From: Apostichopus japonicus | Lineage: Eukaryota > Echinodermata > Holothuroidea > Aspidochirotida > Stichopodidae | Assembly: GCF_037975245.1 (NCBI RefSeq) | Contig: NC_092576.1 | Coordinates: 7,347,501-7,411,500 of the forward strand | Length of the DNA: 64,000 nucleotides | Direction of reading: 5' to 3' | Shown: piece after piece, positions 34,207 through 46,307 of the stretch | Numbering within the stretch: the stretch's first letter is position 1 | How the letters are laid out: each line of letters begins with the position of its first letter | Position numbers and translations under genes: made by a program | Notes under the pieces: generated by a model | The model's input: the letters and a program-made list of their open reading frames with translations, nothing else | Databases searched by the model: none | What the model was told of the DNA's origin: nothing

Positions 34207-34530
34207 ACATGCTCAAGAGCACTGTACAAAAGAACCAATACCTTGAATATAAAATTACCAAACTTAAGAAAACCTTAAAGTAATAACAACAGCAATAAAA
34301 GTAGAAGTAAAACATGCTCAAGAGCACTGTACAAAAGAACCAAAACCTGGAATATAAAATTACCAAACATAAGAAAACCTAAAAGTAATAACAACAGCAG
34401 TAAAAGTAGAAGTAAAACATGCTCAAGAGGACTGCACAAAAGAACCAAAACCTGGAATATAAAAATACCAAACTTAAGAAAACCTAAAAGTAATAACAAC
34501 AGCAGTAAAAGTAAAACCTGATAAAAGACA
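34207..34530. repeat. Tandem repeat, about 105-bp unit, three copies
   Basis: Units starting acatgctcaagag at about 34207, 34312 and 34417 share ccaaaacctggaatataaaa, aacttaagaaaacc and aagtaataacaacagcagta. Few differences, so relatively young. The open frames through it are rich in Leu only because of the repeat. Confidence 0.9.
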
Positions 34531-35330
34531 GGGTAATAAACCACAAAAAATAAAATAAAAAATATAAATATACATAAATCATCAATCAGTTCTATTTAGT
34601 TCATGCTGGATTGCGAAAAAGGCTACGAAATCGTAAGGAAATAATTACAAGTTCGAGTAAATGATAATTTCATATATATACGTTGGTCAAAAGTGGAGTT
34701 TTTCTTTAAAGAAATTTTTATTCAAAATGTCCCGTACAGGCATATGTTGTACAATGTAGTTATACTTCCCTACACTGGAGTTCTGTTAATAAAAAATGTA
34801 TAATTTTTTTATTTTACTTACAATGACAAACGTCTGTGTAAGACAGGTGCAGCTGAGGAACAGTTACAGGTACAGGTACAGGCGATGAGGTACAGCTGAT
34901 ATTCTTCGAAAGGTATTGAATATAATCTTGTTCTTGATATAATTCGATGCGTTTTTAATGCTGAGTCTCTGACAGGTCAACGAAGCGTGAAGTGATAACA
35001 CAACTTTCAAATGGAGGGACCTTTGAGATAATTTAAAAGACAGCAAAATACTATGATTTTTGATCAGAGGATGAAACAAATTGTCAATGAATATGTTTAT
35101 TTCATGGTGCCCTAATCATTCAATGAGGGTGGTATTTTTTGGAATGTCCAGCAACAGCCATCCGTGATTTGACACGGAATGACTCAAGCTGGCATACTCT
35201 AGGGCAATAGTTTTTAAGTGCGAAATAGGGTCAATGGTCATTTCAGTTCAAAGCAGAGGTAAGTCTCAACCGCGTCCTCTACTTCCCAGGGTGGAGTCGA
35301 AACATTTACTACTTGGAGATGGGGGGGGGG
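34531..35330. other. Non-coding, no feature recognised
   Basis: AT-rich unique sequence leading into the non-LTR retrotransposon. The first ~100 bases before 35330 may be its 5' region. Confidence 0.35.
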
Positions 35331-35339
35331 GGAGAGAGA

Positions 35340-38155
35340 AAGAAGCAGGTACTATAAATGGCAGCATAACTAAACTCAAAATTGTTAGGAAAGAACCTAC
35401 ATTTGGCACATGGAATGTGGTGAGAACACTAAACGCTCTAAGCAAAATTGAACATGAGATGAGGAGGTATAGATGGTCAATTCTTGGACTATCAGAGGTT
35501 AGCTGGACATGTATAGGTGAGACAACCACATGGGATGGTCGCACACTATGGTACAGCGGGGAGGAATCATAACATCAAAAAGGTGTTGGCTTCTTGGTGC
35601 ACAAAGATGTAGCAAAATCAGTACTTGAATGCAGACCAATATCAAGCCGTATTATTACATTGAGGCTATCAGGACAACCATTCAACATCACGGTTATCCA
35701 AGTGTATGCTCCTACAACTGCTGCCTCAGATCTGGAAATGAACAGGTTCTATCGAGGATTTCATGAAGTCATGGAAGCAGCTCCCAAGAATGACATTCGG
35801 ATAGTCATGGGTGATTGGAATACGAAGTTTGGAACAGATGCCTATCTTACTTGGTAAGGTACTGCCGGAATTTGACCATTTTTTTACGATCTCGTCCTGA
35901 CAAACACTCTTTACCCACAAAAGCTCTCACGGAAAACTACGTGGCACTATCTAGATAGGGAAGCCCATAATATGATTTATTATGTTATGGTCAGCAAACG
36001 ATTCCAATCAAGCATGAATTTGGCATAAACAAGAACCTACACTGGGGCAGACATTGGAAGTGACCATGACATGGTGATGATATCCATGACAGTGAAGCTG
36101 AAAAGACTGCAGAGAGAAAGACCACCGACAATGAACTTAAAGACCCAAGCATTGCTTCTCGGTTCCAGGCAAAGATAGGGGGTAAATTTTCTCCATTAAC
36201 AGTAGCTCACACAGATAAAGAGAGCTTCAACAACCAGCTCAATAAGCATTTCATTGACACTGCAGAAGAGGTGTTGGGAAGATCAAGAAAGAAGAAGCAG
36301 AAGTGGATGACAGATGAGGTTTTAAATGCATGTGATAGACGCAGAGAGCTAAAAAAAAAAAACGCATTGCAATTGATGTCGACAATGCTAGCTACAACAA
36401 GATCAATAAAGAGATAGCGAAGGTGACCAAACAAGCCAAGGACCAATGGATTCAAGACCAGTGCAGCACCATCAACACCAACATGAATTGCAACAACACA
36501 GGAGTAGCTCTCCAGGCAACCAAAAGATTAACTAGAAGAAACAAATCCAGGACAACTGCGGTAGAAGACAAAAATGGCAACATCCTCACGGGAAGAAGGT
36601 CAATATCCTGCAGTAGATGGACGGAATACTGTAAGAAGCTCTACAACTCTCAGCTGACAGCAGATCAGAGCTTGTTAGATTTCTGGAGGGGAATGGCAAT
36701 GCTAAACAAGAAGAAGACCTACCAATTCTTAATACAGAGGTGGAAGAAGCTATTAAACACCTCAAAGATAGGAAGTCTCCAGGAATTGAAAATGTTTCTA
36801 CGGAGATGCTGAAGAATGGGGTTTATAGGACAGTTGGGGCCTATACTAGACTGTAATGAAGTATGGACGTCAGGAGTTTGACCATCTTCGTGGTCAAAAT
36901 CAGTCATTATTCCACTCTATGAAAAAGGTAACCCTAAGTATTGTAGCAACCACCGAACCATCAGCCTGATCAGTCACCCAAGCAAGATACTCCTACGAGT
37001 GATTCCTAATAGACTTCAGCCACAAGCAGAAAGAATAGTAGCAGAGGAACAAGCAGGATTAGGGAAAGGACGCAGCACAGTAGAGCAAATCTTTAATCTC
37101 AGGCTACTGAATGAGAAATACCGTACCGACCAGAAATCACTTTTCAATAACTTTATCGACTTCAAGAAAGCTTCTGACCGGGTCTGGCAAGATGGATTGT
37201 GTGAGACACTACGGAAGTTTAAGAATAGCGAGGGCATTGTAAATGCGATCGTGGCCCTGTATCAAGCATCCAAGAGTGCTGTCTTAATGGGAGATGAAAT
37301 CAGCGACTGGTTCCACACCCGAGTTGGGGTCCGGCAAGGATTTCTGTTATCACCAGTATTGTTCAATATTGCCTGAATATATCATGATAGAAACTCTTGA
37401 TGGGTATGAGGGAACAGTGAGTGTTGGGGTAAGAGCTATTACCAACCTAAGATTTACAGATGACATTGACCTCATAGCGGGACAACCGGTGGAACTTACC
37501 ACCCTTACAAGAAGACTAGAGGAAAGTGCAAAGCAACTTGTCACGGAAATCAATGCTGTGAAGAGCAAGATCATGAAGATGGATTCCGTCGAAGAAGTAA
37601 CGGTACATACTGTAGGTCAAGAACTAGAAAGAGTGGCTCAGTTCAAATATAACTGGCAACAATCACGGATGGTGCAAAGTCAGTGCAAGAGAGTAAGATC
37701 AGAATCGCAGTTGCAACATCTTCAATGGCGTATCAGAAGCCCATCTGGAGGGATTGGAACATCACAATCACAAACGAAGACTTAAACTGCGGAGATGAAG
37801 CGAATAAATGCTTTGAAATGAACTGTATCCGGAGACTTCTTTATATCCATTACAGTTCGCACACATCGAACAAGCAAGTATGGCAAATAATGGAAAGTTT
37901 TATAGGAGAACAGGAACCCTTCCTTTCAGTGGTGATAAGAAGGACACTTCAGTAGTTTGGTCATCTTATTAGACAGAAGAACAGCTTGACACTACATTAC
38001 AAGGAGGCACAGATGGGGTACGAAGGAGAGGCAGGCCGGTTAAAACCTGGATTGACAACATAAAAACCTGGACTGGGATGGACTTCAACCAGCTCATAAG
38101 AACAGCTGACGATCGTGAATTGTGGAAAGCTGAATTTCGTGCGAAAAGACTATAG
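35340..38155 (+). pseudogene. Broken non-LTR retrotransposon (APE endonuclease plus reverse transcriptase)
   Basis: Read across several frameshifts and stops: endonuclease start FGTWNVVRTLNALSKIEHEM, ILGLSEVSW, GVGFLVHKDVAKS, ITVIQVYAPT, IRIVMGDWNTKFG, a damaged stretch at 35.86-36.06 kb including IGSDHDMVM-like remains, then the RT: SKILLRVIPNRLQPQAERIV, EEQAGLGKGRSTVEQIFNLR, FIDFKKASDRVWQDGL, GVRQGFLLSPVLFNI, and NLRFTDDIDLIAG (FADD-type catalytic box with A to T). It ends near WTGMDFNQLIRTADDRELWK then AEFRAKRL and a stop at 38155. The endonuclease type is the one often misannotated as craniofacial development protein 2. The clade (RTE/CR1-like) is not settled. Dead copy. Confidence 0.85.
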
Positions 38156-39485
38156 TTTTACATCACGTATTTGTTGATCAGCGCCGATTGCAACAACGTA
38201 AGTTTAGACAATGGAACTTAAGATAGCAAACGAAAGTTGGTCACTGAAGTGACTGAACAACAAAACACTTCAGTTGGCACATACAGGGCTCCGTATTTTG
38301 TATAGCATATACATTTTTCTTACAGATTTTTTTCTTCACAGAATATAACTTTGTTGTTAGAGAATCTATTATTTTTTTACAAAGAATACTAATATATTTT
38401 TGCACAGAATATAACTTTTTTCTAAAGAATATATAAACATTTCTGTCACAGGATTTATAGGATGTAGAGACAAACATTTTTCTGTCATAGTGTGCTGCCC
38501 TCACTCGCGTTGAATATGCTCGTTAGACAGCCAGCTAACCAAAAATGAGACAAAGACAGATGTAGCTTTTTGAATTTTCCCCACTTATATGTATGTGGTA
38601 AAACTGTGAAACAAGATAAATGATTCAAAATAAAACTACAGCTTTACGAGATTAATTACTAAACAAAATACGATAATGATTGTACTCAGAACAGTGACGT
38701 GCAAACAATGTCGGGTATGATGAATATAGCATAACTATGACTGAGTATGAAAGAGACGAGAATAAAGTAGGTTACCTCTAATAGCAATACTACAAAATGT
38801 ACCTTCAGATTAACTAACTGATTAACATAACGATCTAGTATCCGATAACACCCATGAACTGGAAGATAGTAACTACAAGGATAAATAAGTAACTTAATTA
38901 GAACATGAAGTATACTGTTAGATCCGATACCTAACAAAGACTTGATACCCATGTGATTTAAACGGTGAGCAAGCACATAGCATGTGACTGTGCTCTAATG
39001 GTACATACTGAGTTGCCCATAAATAAGGTGATTAAATAATCCTTTCATGTGGTTAACGTTCAAAACAATTGATGACACCTCAGTTACAGGTAATTCCCCT
39101 CATTCTAGAGAATAAACAAAACATCAATTACTTACGAACAATGAATTTGCCAGGACAAAAACTGTAAAACCCAAAAAGATAGGCTGGTAGGCGAATAAAA
39201 CAGTGTTGCCACCGATACACAAAACGGGATACTGCCGTGAACAACCTGCTAAAACAAACTGTTACAAACAACTGAACTAATGTGAAAATTGCAGGAATAG
39301 CTGAGGGAGAAAATCTCAAAAATGACCTTTGACAGCTTTTTACGATTTTAGACAGAAAGGAATGTCGCACAGTGGCCGGACTATTGTGACCCCTGAGACC
39401 TTATAGGCAGACCAGCTCTCCATCTATGGATGAAGGACACTTAATTACTAACAGGTGCAAACTATAAATAGGGCATGACACAGAA

Positions 39486-39518
<33 letters not shown>

Positions 39519-40639
39519 GAATATATATTTTTAGAGAATATAAATATTTTTTCTCTTAAGACATATACTTGGCATAGTAAAATATCATTTATGTGTTAGA
39601 GAATATATCTTGATACAGAATATTTATTGTAAGAAAATATATGATTTTTGCTCTTAGAGAATAAACACATAGGCCTACTCTTGGCATAGAAAACAAAATG
39701 TGTTAGAGATTATATCTTTTTTAAGGATATTTACTGTAAGAGAATGTAAACCTGGTATATTTTCTTAACGCCTGGACAATATAAAAACTATAAATTTTAA
39801 GTGAATGAATATAGTTTTCAGAGAATATATATGTGTGTATGTAGATGTAAAGATGTCTAAAATGTATATCTAAAGTAAACCATGAATGTATTTAGCCAGT
39901 AGAGCAAATATATTTTTGTACGTAATATATTCCGCTCTCTCGCGCCATACAATGCTGGCACAACTATTTTGGGTAGTTCGCCTTCTAGTTCTTATATATC
40001 TTGCTCTATAGTGTTAGCAAATACATCAGTATAGCCTAGCCAATGCCTAACGCCAGTTCTGAAGTTGGCAACTGTCTTCAAGACTAGTTTCCGGCTATAG
40101 CATATTATGCTGTGTCTTATTCCAACTGTTTACCTCGTTACCTCGTTACTGATGATGTATCGTCCAAATTACGTGGCGGATAATAATTATGCTTAGACGA
40201 ACTTGACGAAGTAACAGCAAGTTTCTGTTGTGGTACGTACTACCAGGGAGTTGTTCCATAACAACTCCCTGGTACTACTACACTAAGGCTCACACGAAAG
40301 TAACGCACGTTTACATAATACAGAACATGACACAGAACTGTAGCCGCTAGCGTGTGGGTACCGCGAGTAGCTGTATGCACAGTACACTATAGCGCTATAA
40401 CGCTGAATAAGGTCTTAACGACTCTTACCCAAGTGCGCCTGGCTCAACTTTGTAGCTTACATGCATGAGTAGGCCTACATTGAACACAGGAATGCTAAAC
40501 TTGCCTAAATACTCAAATAAAAATAAGTCAAAATATCAGGTAAACATAACAATGGTATACGACCTTCACATGGAGAGGTGAGTATTGATCAGACCTTCAC
40601 GTTCTTTATCCAAGGGCGCTAGGCTCACCTTGTCACATA
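38156..40639. other. AT-rich non-coding, with scattered 'agagaatatat' motifs
   Basis: Two blocks (38290-38465 and 39480-39850) are full of irregularly spaced 'agaatata' and 'tagagaatatat' motifs, a decayed tandem repeat. Nothing coding was recognised. Confidence 0.45.
40241..40274. repeat. 34-bp palindromic element (15-bp perfect arms)
   Basis: TACCAGGGAGTTGTT, four bases, then its exact reverse complement. A related hairpin lies at 50828-50860, and one arm plus loop occurs in the Ig exon at 1110-1129. Confidence 0.9.
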
Positions 40640-40860
40640 CATAGAGCAAGCTTTATTCATCAGTCTCTAATAACAGGCACAGTTTGGCTATTGGCCGCTC
40701 TAATTCACGGGAAGCAATTTTTACCTTTACCCGCCTAACCTCTCCCCCTTGATCCTTGGCGATACTGAAGTGATACGTCCCATCAATCATCGGACGTTAT
40801 CTTCTACTATCTAAACTATGTCTCCAGCCTCGACTACGTGTAGTCTGTAGCTCCCTGTTG
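40640..40860 (-). pseudogene. BEL/Pao-like integrase C-terminal remnant
   Basis: Minus-strand frames read GSYRLHVVEAGDIV, IVEDNVR, LMGRITSVSPRIKG, then in another frame GGEVRRVKVKIASRELERPI followed by AKLCLLLE. This follows the 'vGdvVLi.ed..pr..WplGrI..v.pG.DG.vR.v.v.t....l.RPi.KL.lLe' ending of LTR-retrotransposon (BEL/Pao type) polyproteins. Stops and a frameshift are present. Confidence 0.55.
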
Positions 40861-40884
40861 GTGGTGCGGAGTTTGTCAGAGCTT

Positions 40885-41325
40885 TTACTGATCGGACATA
40901 TTTGCGTTGACTTTTTGGAGGATGGTGGTCAGTAGCTCGTTTGCCTCAGGAGCTTCTATAGTTGACTCTGGGTCGGTCTCGGCTCTTGATTTCTTTTCTA
41001 GAAATCTCTCCCGTTGCCTTTTAGCTTGGCGGGATAACTCGTCTCTCCAGATTCTACGGAGTGTTCTGCCTGCCCGTTGGAGTACTTGATTCCAAGAATC
41101 AAAGAACTCCTTCGAGTGGTTCAGTTGCCCCGGGAGTCTAGGTGGGTCTCTTTGGACCTTGAGTTGATAGGTGGCGTTTTGATCGCCGTCTATCCGGGAG
41201 ATTTCTTTTGTGAGAGTGATGAGCCTTGACTGGAGCTCCTTCAGCGCATCTGCCTTTAACAGAAAACCCTTTAGCTTAAGTCCATTTTTACGGACGTTGT
41301 TCAGTCGGAAACTCTTTGTTTGCCT
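40885..41325 (-). CDS. Unidentified open frame (147 codons, no clear start), probably transposon-derived
   Basis: A clean minus-strand frame between two stops with a charged, helical composition: LKELQSRLITLTKEISRIDG, RLPGQLNHSKEFFDSWNQVL, RTLRRIWRDELSRQAKRQRE. No early Met and no convincing splice sites. It lies directly upstream of the BEL/Pao-like remnant on the same strand, so it may be part of the same element, or an unrelated fragment. I do not recognise the family. Confidence 0.35.
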   Translation of the reverse strand, partial: RQTKSFRLNNVRKNGLKLKGFLLKADALKELQSRLITLTKEISRIDGDQNATYQLKVQRDPPRLPGQLNHSKEFFDSWNQVLQRAGRTLRRIWRDELSRQAKRQRERFLEKKSRAETDPESTIEAPEANELLTTILQKVNANMSDQ

Positions 41326-41808
41326 TTACGGACGTTACGGAGCAGCTGTAAACCCACGTGCGTAGCCAAGGGGTGTGTTTTGGTTGTTCAAACACCCCCA
41401 TGGCCCAAGTGTCCCCCCAAAAAATATATGCAGAAAACACCAGTGACTTGGAGAGATATGCTAGTGATAATTATCGCACTAATGGGATTTTAGCTTTACT
41501 TTTAGTGAGACTCTAAGAGAACCGTGATACCAAATATGCCAAAATCAATGATGTGAGAGTACCGTTAACTCTTTGGGTTCCCAGTTTGCTTGTCAACAGA
41601 CTTCTACAGTCCAAACGAAGGGGAACTCTATAGGTCCGCAATTCCCTTGATCTTTTTATCTCTGATTCCCCAAATTATCCTTCTTACAGTTCAAACTTTT
41701 GAGTTGAAGTTGAACCTAGTTGCTTGTAAAGTACATATATAGAGAAAGGTATCTCTTTAGGTTCGCATTTTCCTTGCATCAATAATTGAGTCTATATAGG
41801 ATTACATC
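41326..41808. other. Non-coding; possible end of another MITE
   Basis: Includes gtgcgtagccaaggggtgtg and a cccccatgg...gtcccccc block (41358-41420), a type of sequence seen at hAT MITE ends. A similar gtgcgtagccaaggg occurs at 50081. No matching second end or duplication was identified. Confidence 0.35.
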
Positions 41809-42174
41809 CAGTGGCGTAGGAAGGTACTTTTGAGTGGGGTGGCTGAAGACTGATGGCCGGCCTGGGGGAGGGGTCTAATGGGAGGGGGTGTCCCCCTCCC
41901 CTTTGGATTTTGTTTGCATTTCCAGGTGGCCTCAGATGCAATTTGGTGCAATATAGCACACTTCAACACCCACTCCATTTTGTAAATAATTTTGCATTTT
42001 CACCTGGCCTTAGATGCAATTTGGTGCTCCAAATGAGATTTTTTTCTGATATGGAAATGAAAAAGGGGTTTTCTGACTTGCTGAGCGGGGGGGCGGAATG
42101 GTACTTCCGCCCCCCCCCCCATATTTTTCACTGGGGGGGCTGGCGCCCCCAGCCCCCCGGTTCCTACGCCCTTG
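41809..42174 (+). mobile_element. hAT-type MITE, copy A (366 bp)
   Basis: Starts CAGTGGCGTAGGAAGG and ends TTCCTACGCCCTTG, giving terminal inverted repeats of about 14 bp. Flanked by ATTACATC (41801-41808) and ATTACATT (42175-42182), an 8-bp target duplication with one change, as expected for hAT transposons. No coding capacity; depends on a transposase elsewhere. Internally it has two 'agatgcaatttggtg' repeats. Copy B is at 52182-52542 in the opposite orientation. Confidence 0.85.
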
Positions 42175-42420
42175 ATTACATTTTTCTGATGTGAATAGAA
42201 TTAGACCCCCCCCAGGATGCAGATCACTAAAGTGCTACCATCGGGATGTCGGCCCCCCTTTCTCAAAATCCTGGATCCGCCCCTGAAGTTTGTTGTTGTC
42301 TAAACTAAAGTTGTTGCTGCTGTTTAACCATGCTGTTGCTCAAACTTACTTTAATGTTAAAAAATAATGTTAATAAGTTTTCCCTTTTCGCGTTCAATTA
42401 TCCGCACGTACGTACACTAG

Positions 42421-42657
42421 TTGTTGCGCCAATATAGCCATCCAAAGTTCCCGGATGTTGCATACGTCACGCCTAATCTCATTTTGGAACGTTCAAGACT
42501 AAGTGATCTTAGTCATGCGTACAACTTGATCAGGGCATTAAAGCACAAATTATATTCATTGGAAATGAATAATTATCACAGTTATCTTCGCAAAAAAAGT
42601 CAATACAACATACTCTTAGACAGAGGAAACTTGGTAATTCCATACAATCCATCCTAA
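42421..42657 (+). other. Protein-like open frame of unknown identity
   Basis: The frame (no ATG at its start) reads HPKFPDVAYVTPNLILERSR, LSDLSHAYNLIRALKHKLYS, RKKSQYNILLDRGNLVIPYN and then stops. The composition is more protein-like than chance frames nearby. An AG precedes it, but the polypyrimidine tract is poor. Could be an exon or a transposon fragment. Confidence 0.25.
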
Positions 42658-42659
42658 TT

Positions 42660-45600
42660 TAATTTATCAAAAAAACTTAAAATGGAAATAACGGGGGCCC
42701 AATGAAACCTTTTTTTTTTCATTTGAACACTTTTTTTCTTACTGTTGGGAAGGTAACTCAAGTTTACTTTTATGTTTTTTGAAGTGAAAAATGCATTTTT
42801 CAATAAAACATAATTACTAATGGTAATTGGTTCAAACGTTTAAAAATGACTAACTAGAACTTGTCAGGGATTATCACCAAGGTAGTCACGTGGTTGAATC
42901 AATTAGTCGGACAGCGACGACTAAAACAAATTAGTCAGTTTGTCTAACTTTCACCTCTTTGTGCCGGTTTTTCCAAATGCCCATATTACGAACCAACTGA
43001 ATCTGAAAAAAAAGTTTACAACCTTGCAACATTTAGAAACTGTCAATCGAGATGTATCGGAATATTTGTTCTTTTTTTTCGTACAATAAGCAAATACACC
43101 GGTGTTCATTCATACATAGTAAAGATTCCTAAATCCTATTGGTCCATTCAGGTCAGCTGACCGTGGTTAATCCTGTGATACGCACGGTAAAATTACGGGG
43201 CATCACTTTAATAAATCTTTGGTTATATGTAACCAAAAATGTTTTGTTTTATGATTTTTTCCCCCACACAAATAGTATGCCATCGCTGGATGCACTCGGG
43301 CTCCGCCCTCGCGCATCGCTTGCATTATCCCCCGATCGTGCATTAATCCTGTGAGAAACGCAAGCTAGACCGTTGATTAACCCCTTATTAAGGTCTTGTC
43401 GGTGTGTTTGCTACAAGATAAATACACCAACGCTTTATTTTTATTTTTTTATTTTTTTTTATTTTTTTTTTATTAAAGAGTGTTTGTGAGTCGACCTACT
43501 AACCAGGACTATATATCTGCATCAGGTCACTAACCCAACGTATTGAGCTATAAATACATCACGTGACCCATACTAGCCTTCTATTGTCAGATAATGAAGC
43601 TATATATAGTCACAAATAAGTTATCAACTATATCGTGTTTGTCTCCTCATCGTAAATACAAAACAAAGGTTATCGGTAATTACCCTAACAGATTTGTAGT
43701 TGACTCTTATAGGAATAACAGTTAATGGCATGTTAACCTTATACCTGTCAAATCGTTCAAACCGCAGAGAAGAACTCTTGTCCTATAACCGCAAGCTTGA
43801 GTTGACATTTCACGAAGAATATGCAACTAACAGAAGAAAATATTGAGAATCAAGAGTACGTTGTACAATTGTGAAATGTTTACACGCCTACTCGACCGTA
43901 TAGTGTAATGATTAAACAACTCAGTAAACAAATTTAAGGTGGAGAACTGATTGTTAACATACATATACTAAAGTAATACTAAACAGGAAAGGTTATATTG
44001 TGTGTTATCACCGTAACCGCCTTGTTTTTGGTCATCATCATAAAAACACTGATAAAGAAGTCATCGCCGTATATATTTTCCTTCTGTACGTTCATGGTTA
44101 TGCGGTAAGATATTCTTATACATTTCTACCACCGACCGGACTTTGCTTAAAGGTAGTCTGTATAATAGGCCCCAAATTATAGCAGGCTATAATTGCTAGA
44201 AGTTTTTCAAAAAATACTTTCCTTGAGGTATAGTCCAGGTATTATAGACTCGCCCCAAACCGCGTGCCGCGCTCGGCAAAATTAACTCTCCGTTGATTGC
44301 AAGTGAAGTTTTTTTCTTGTAGCTACAAAATGCAGACATTTATGAAACGTGATACCTTGTTATCTTTTATCTGGACCTGAGATGTCCATCACTGCTATGC
44401 ACACTGTGTTGTGGGTATTGACCGTAGCTGTATGTATTGACTGTACACTAGTGTCTAATAACCGAAGGTAACAATTAAGCTGTGTGTGTATTTTCTGGGA
44501 TCGATAGTGGTGTCTAACACTTCTGTTACACCTTATTAGAAACTAGGTCAGATTACCGGCATGAGACGTTCCTTCGTGCGCGAGTCTTCACAACCTTTAA
44601 TCAATGAAACTCTGTTCTTTAAATGATGATTTCACAATGCATGGAAGTGCAATAGAAATACAAACCGGACTGCTAACAGTCAGATCTTGTTCTTAACTGT
44701 CTGTAATATTATTAACGGAGTTGTACCCAAGAGTCATCTTGTAATATATACACGAAGGTTTCTCATTGAATCGGAATACTTCTGACAATCAGAATTCACT
44801 GGAAAGTAATGTAAAGTAAGTCCTTAAGCCAAATACCGATGTCTTCAATTGTAAGAACCATGAGGATGCTATAGTAACCTCACGTCCCAAAGTAAAGTAC
44901 TTCGCAGGGTAACACTTTATCACGGCGTGTGGTGAACCGGTTGCAAAAACCTACTATAGGTTTACAAATATCACAACGAAAAATGCATACCTTGTATCGA
45001 TATAACTAAATTATTTCATGAACAATGTATTTCTACGTTGACAATTTTTTTTTGGGGGGGGGGTATGGCAGACCGCATATTCTTTTTGTACATCATCACC
45101 TTATCCACCCGCCCACCACCCCCTTAATCGTCCCAAATATTAGACATGGTAAAACCTTTAAAACCAACCACACACACGAGAAACACGTTCAGTCAACAGA
45201 GCTGTGTCGACAACAGTGCTTGAGAGAAGGAGGGAGCATTTCAAGTTAAACATATGATTTGGCTACACCATAGTGCATACAACACAGAAGAAGGGACATA
45301 ACCTGATATAGCTCTTGTGGTAACTCAAACCAAACGACTGATATAGGAAACCTAAAAGAGTTACCACAGCTCTGCTATATGAAGTGAGGTTATTCGCCAG
45401 TCACGACAACCACCCCTTTTTTCGGATAGTGAAAAGAAATTTGCAGGGCAGCAACAAATTAAAACTGTGGGAAGCTAAAAAGAAAACCGCCGATGTTTTA
45501 TAATTTGGCAGACCGCATATTATGTTTGTCCATTATACTGCTGTTTTCGTTTAGGCCTAACTATTGTCAGAGACGTAGCGACCCTGAACAAGGTTTTTAG

Positions 45601-46110
45601 TTAAACTCCATTCTTTACTTCAATAAGTTGGTTTAAAAATAAATTTTTCTGTTCACGAAGAAGTAGTCATTGTTATCAATTTTGTACAGTTTTTCTGTTT
45701 GTATTTTTGTGTCAACAGTATTGACGCCGATTTATAGTGTTGACACTGGGTATATACGGTATCGAAGGCAGATAAACAAACCACACATATGTTACCTTAC
45801 ATAATGTTTGGCTACATGCATGAATGAGGCTTGAATACACACCACCGTACTTAACCATAATATGACGCTATATGCAATCGATACTGGTAGATGTAGTCCA
45901 GGGCTTGCAGAAGCGTGAACACACAGGTGAGTACCAATTTGTACTTTTACGACGAAAAGATTAGGGATAAATCAATGGCTGTTCTCATGCATGATGCTAG
46001 TGTGATATGGGCCTATATGGAATGATGTATATGTGTACCTTACATATAGTACTGGATAAGCCGTGTACACATGTATGACACCGGGAAAGGTGTGTAAACA
46101 TATACCAGTG
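42660..46110. other. Non-coding, unclear content
   Basis: No exon recognised. A 'ggcagaccgcatatt' segment is duplicated at 45067 and 45508. An imperfect inverted repeat (gatatagctcttgtggtaac against gttaccacagctctgctata) spans about 45306-45381. From about 46025 the sequence joins the ~105-bp array described at 49019. Confidence 0.4.
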
Positions 46111-46114
46111 GTGT

Positions 46115-46117
<3 letters not shown>

Positions 46118-46170
<53 letters not shown>

Positions 46171-46215
46171 TATATATATATATAGATATAGATATATATA
46201 TATATATAGATATAG
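46118..46215. repeat. (TA)n microsatellite flanking the PLE 3' end
   Basis: TA tract with a few tatagatata interruptions, directly abutting the 75-bp terminal repeat. Confidence 0.95.
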
Positions 46216-46290
46216 ATATATGTTGATACTAGATGAGACTAGTGGAACACTAGTAGTTGTAACTCGGAGTTTCACGCTTTATTGCGATCT
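46216..46290 (-). repeat. PLE terminal direct repeat, 3' copy (75 bp)
   Basis: Identical to 48817-48891. Contains the actagtg-gaa-cactagt hairpin and the 3' two-thirds of the hammerhead. Confidence 0.95.
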
Positions 46291-46299
46291 TCAGACAAC
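46256..46299 (-). ncRNA. Type I hammerhead ribozyme at the PLE 3' end
   Basis: Minus strand order: GTTGT (stem I); CTGAAGA (46288-46294, core with N7 = A); CGC-loop-GCG stem II; GAAAC (46269-46273); ACT-CCG-AGT stem III; U17; ACAAC (stem I 3' side, 46256-46260). Stem I pairs perfectly over 5 bp, with a possible CTA/TAG extension beyond an internal loop. The predicted cut is between 46261 and 46260. The core matches the hammerhead at 8190 except for N7, which is free to vary. Confidence 0.8.
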
Positions 46300-46307
46300 T
46301 GGTAGCT

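Noticed and set aside
34181-34544. Leu-rich minus-strand frames resembling membrane proteins
   Set aside because: Arise from the 105-bp tandem repeat with taataacaacagcag tracts; no start context or signature.
42183-42300. Possible MITE end 'ggatccgcccctg' near 42276
   Set aside because: No matching opposite end or target duplication was found.
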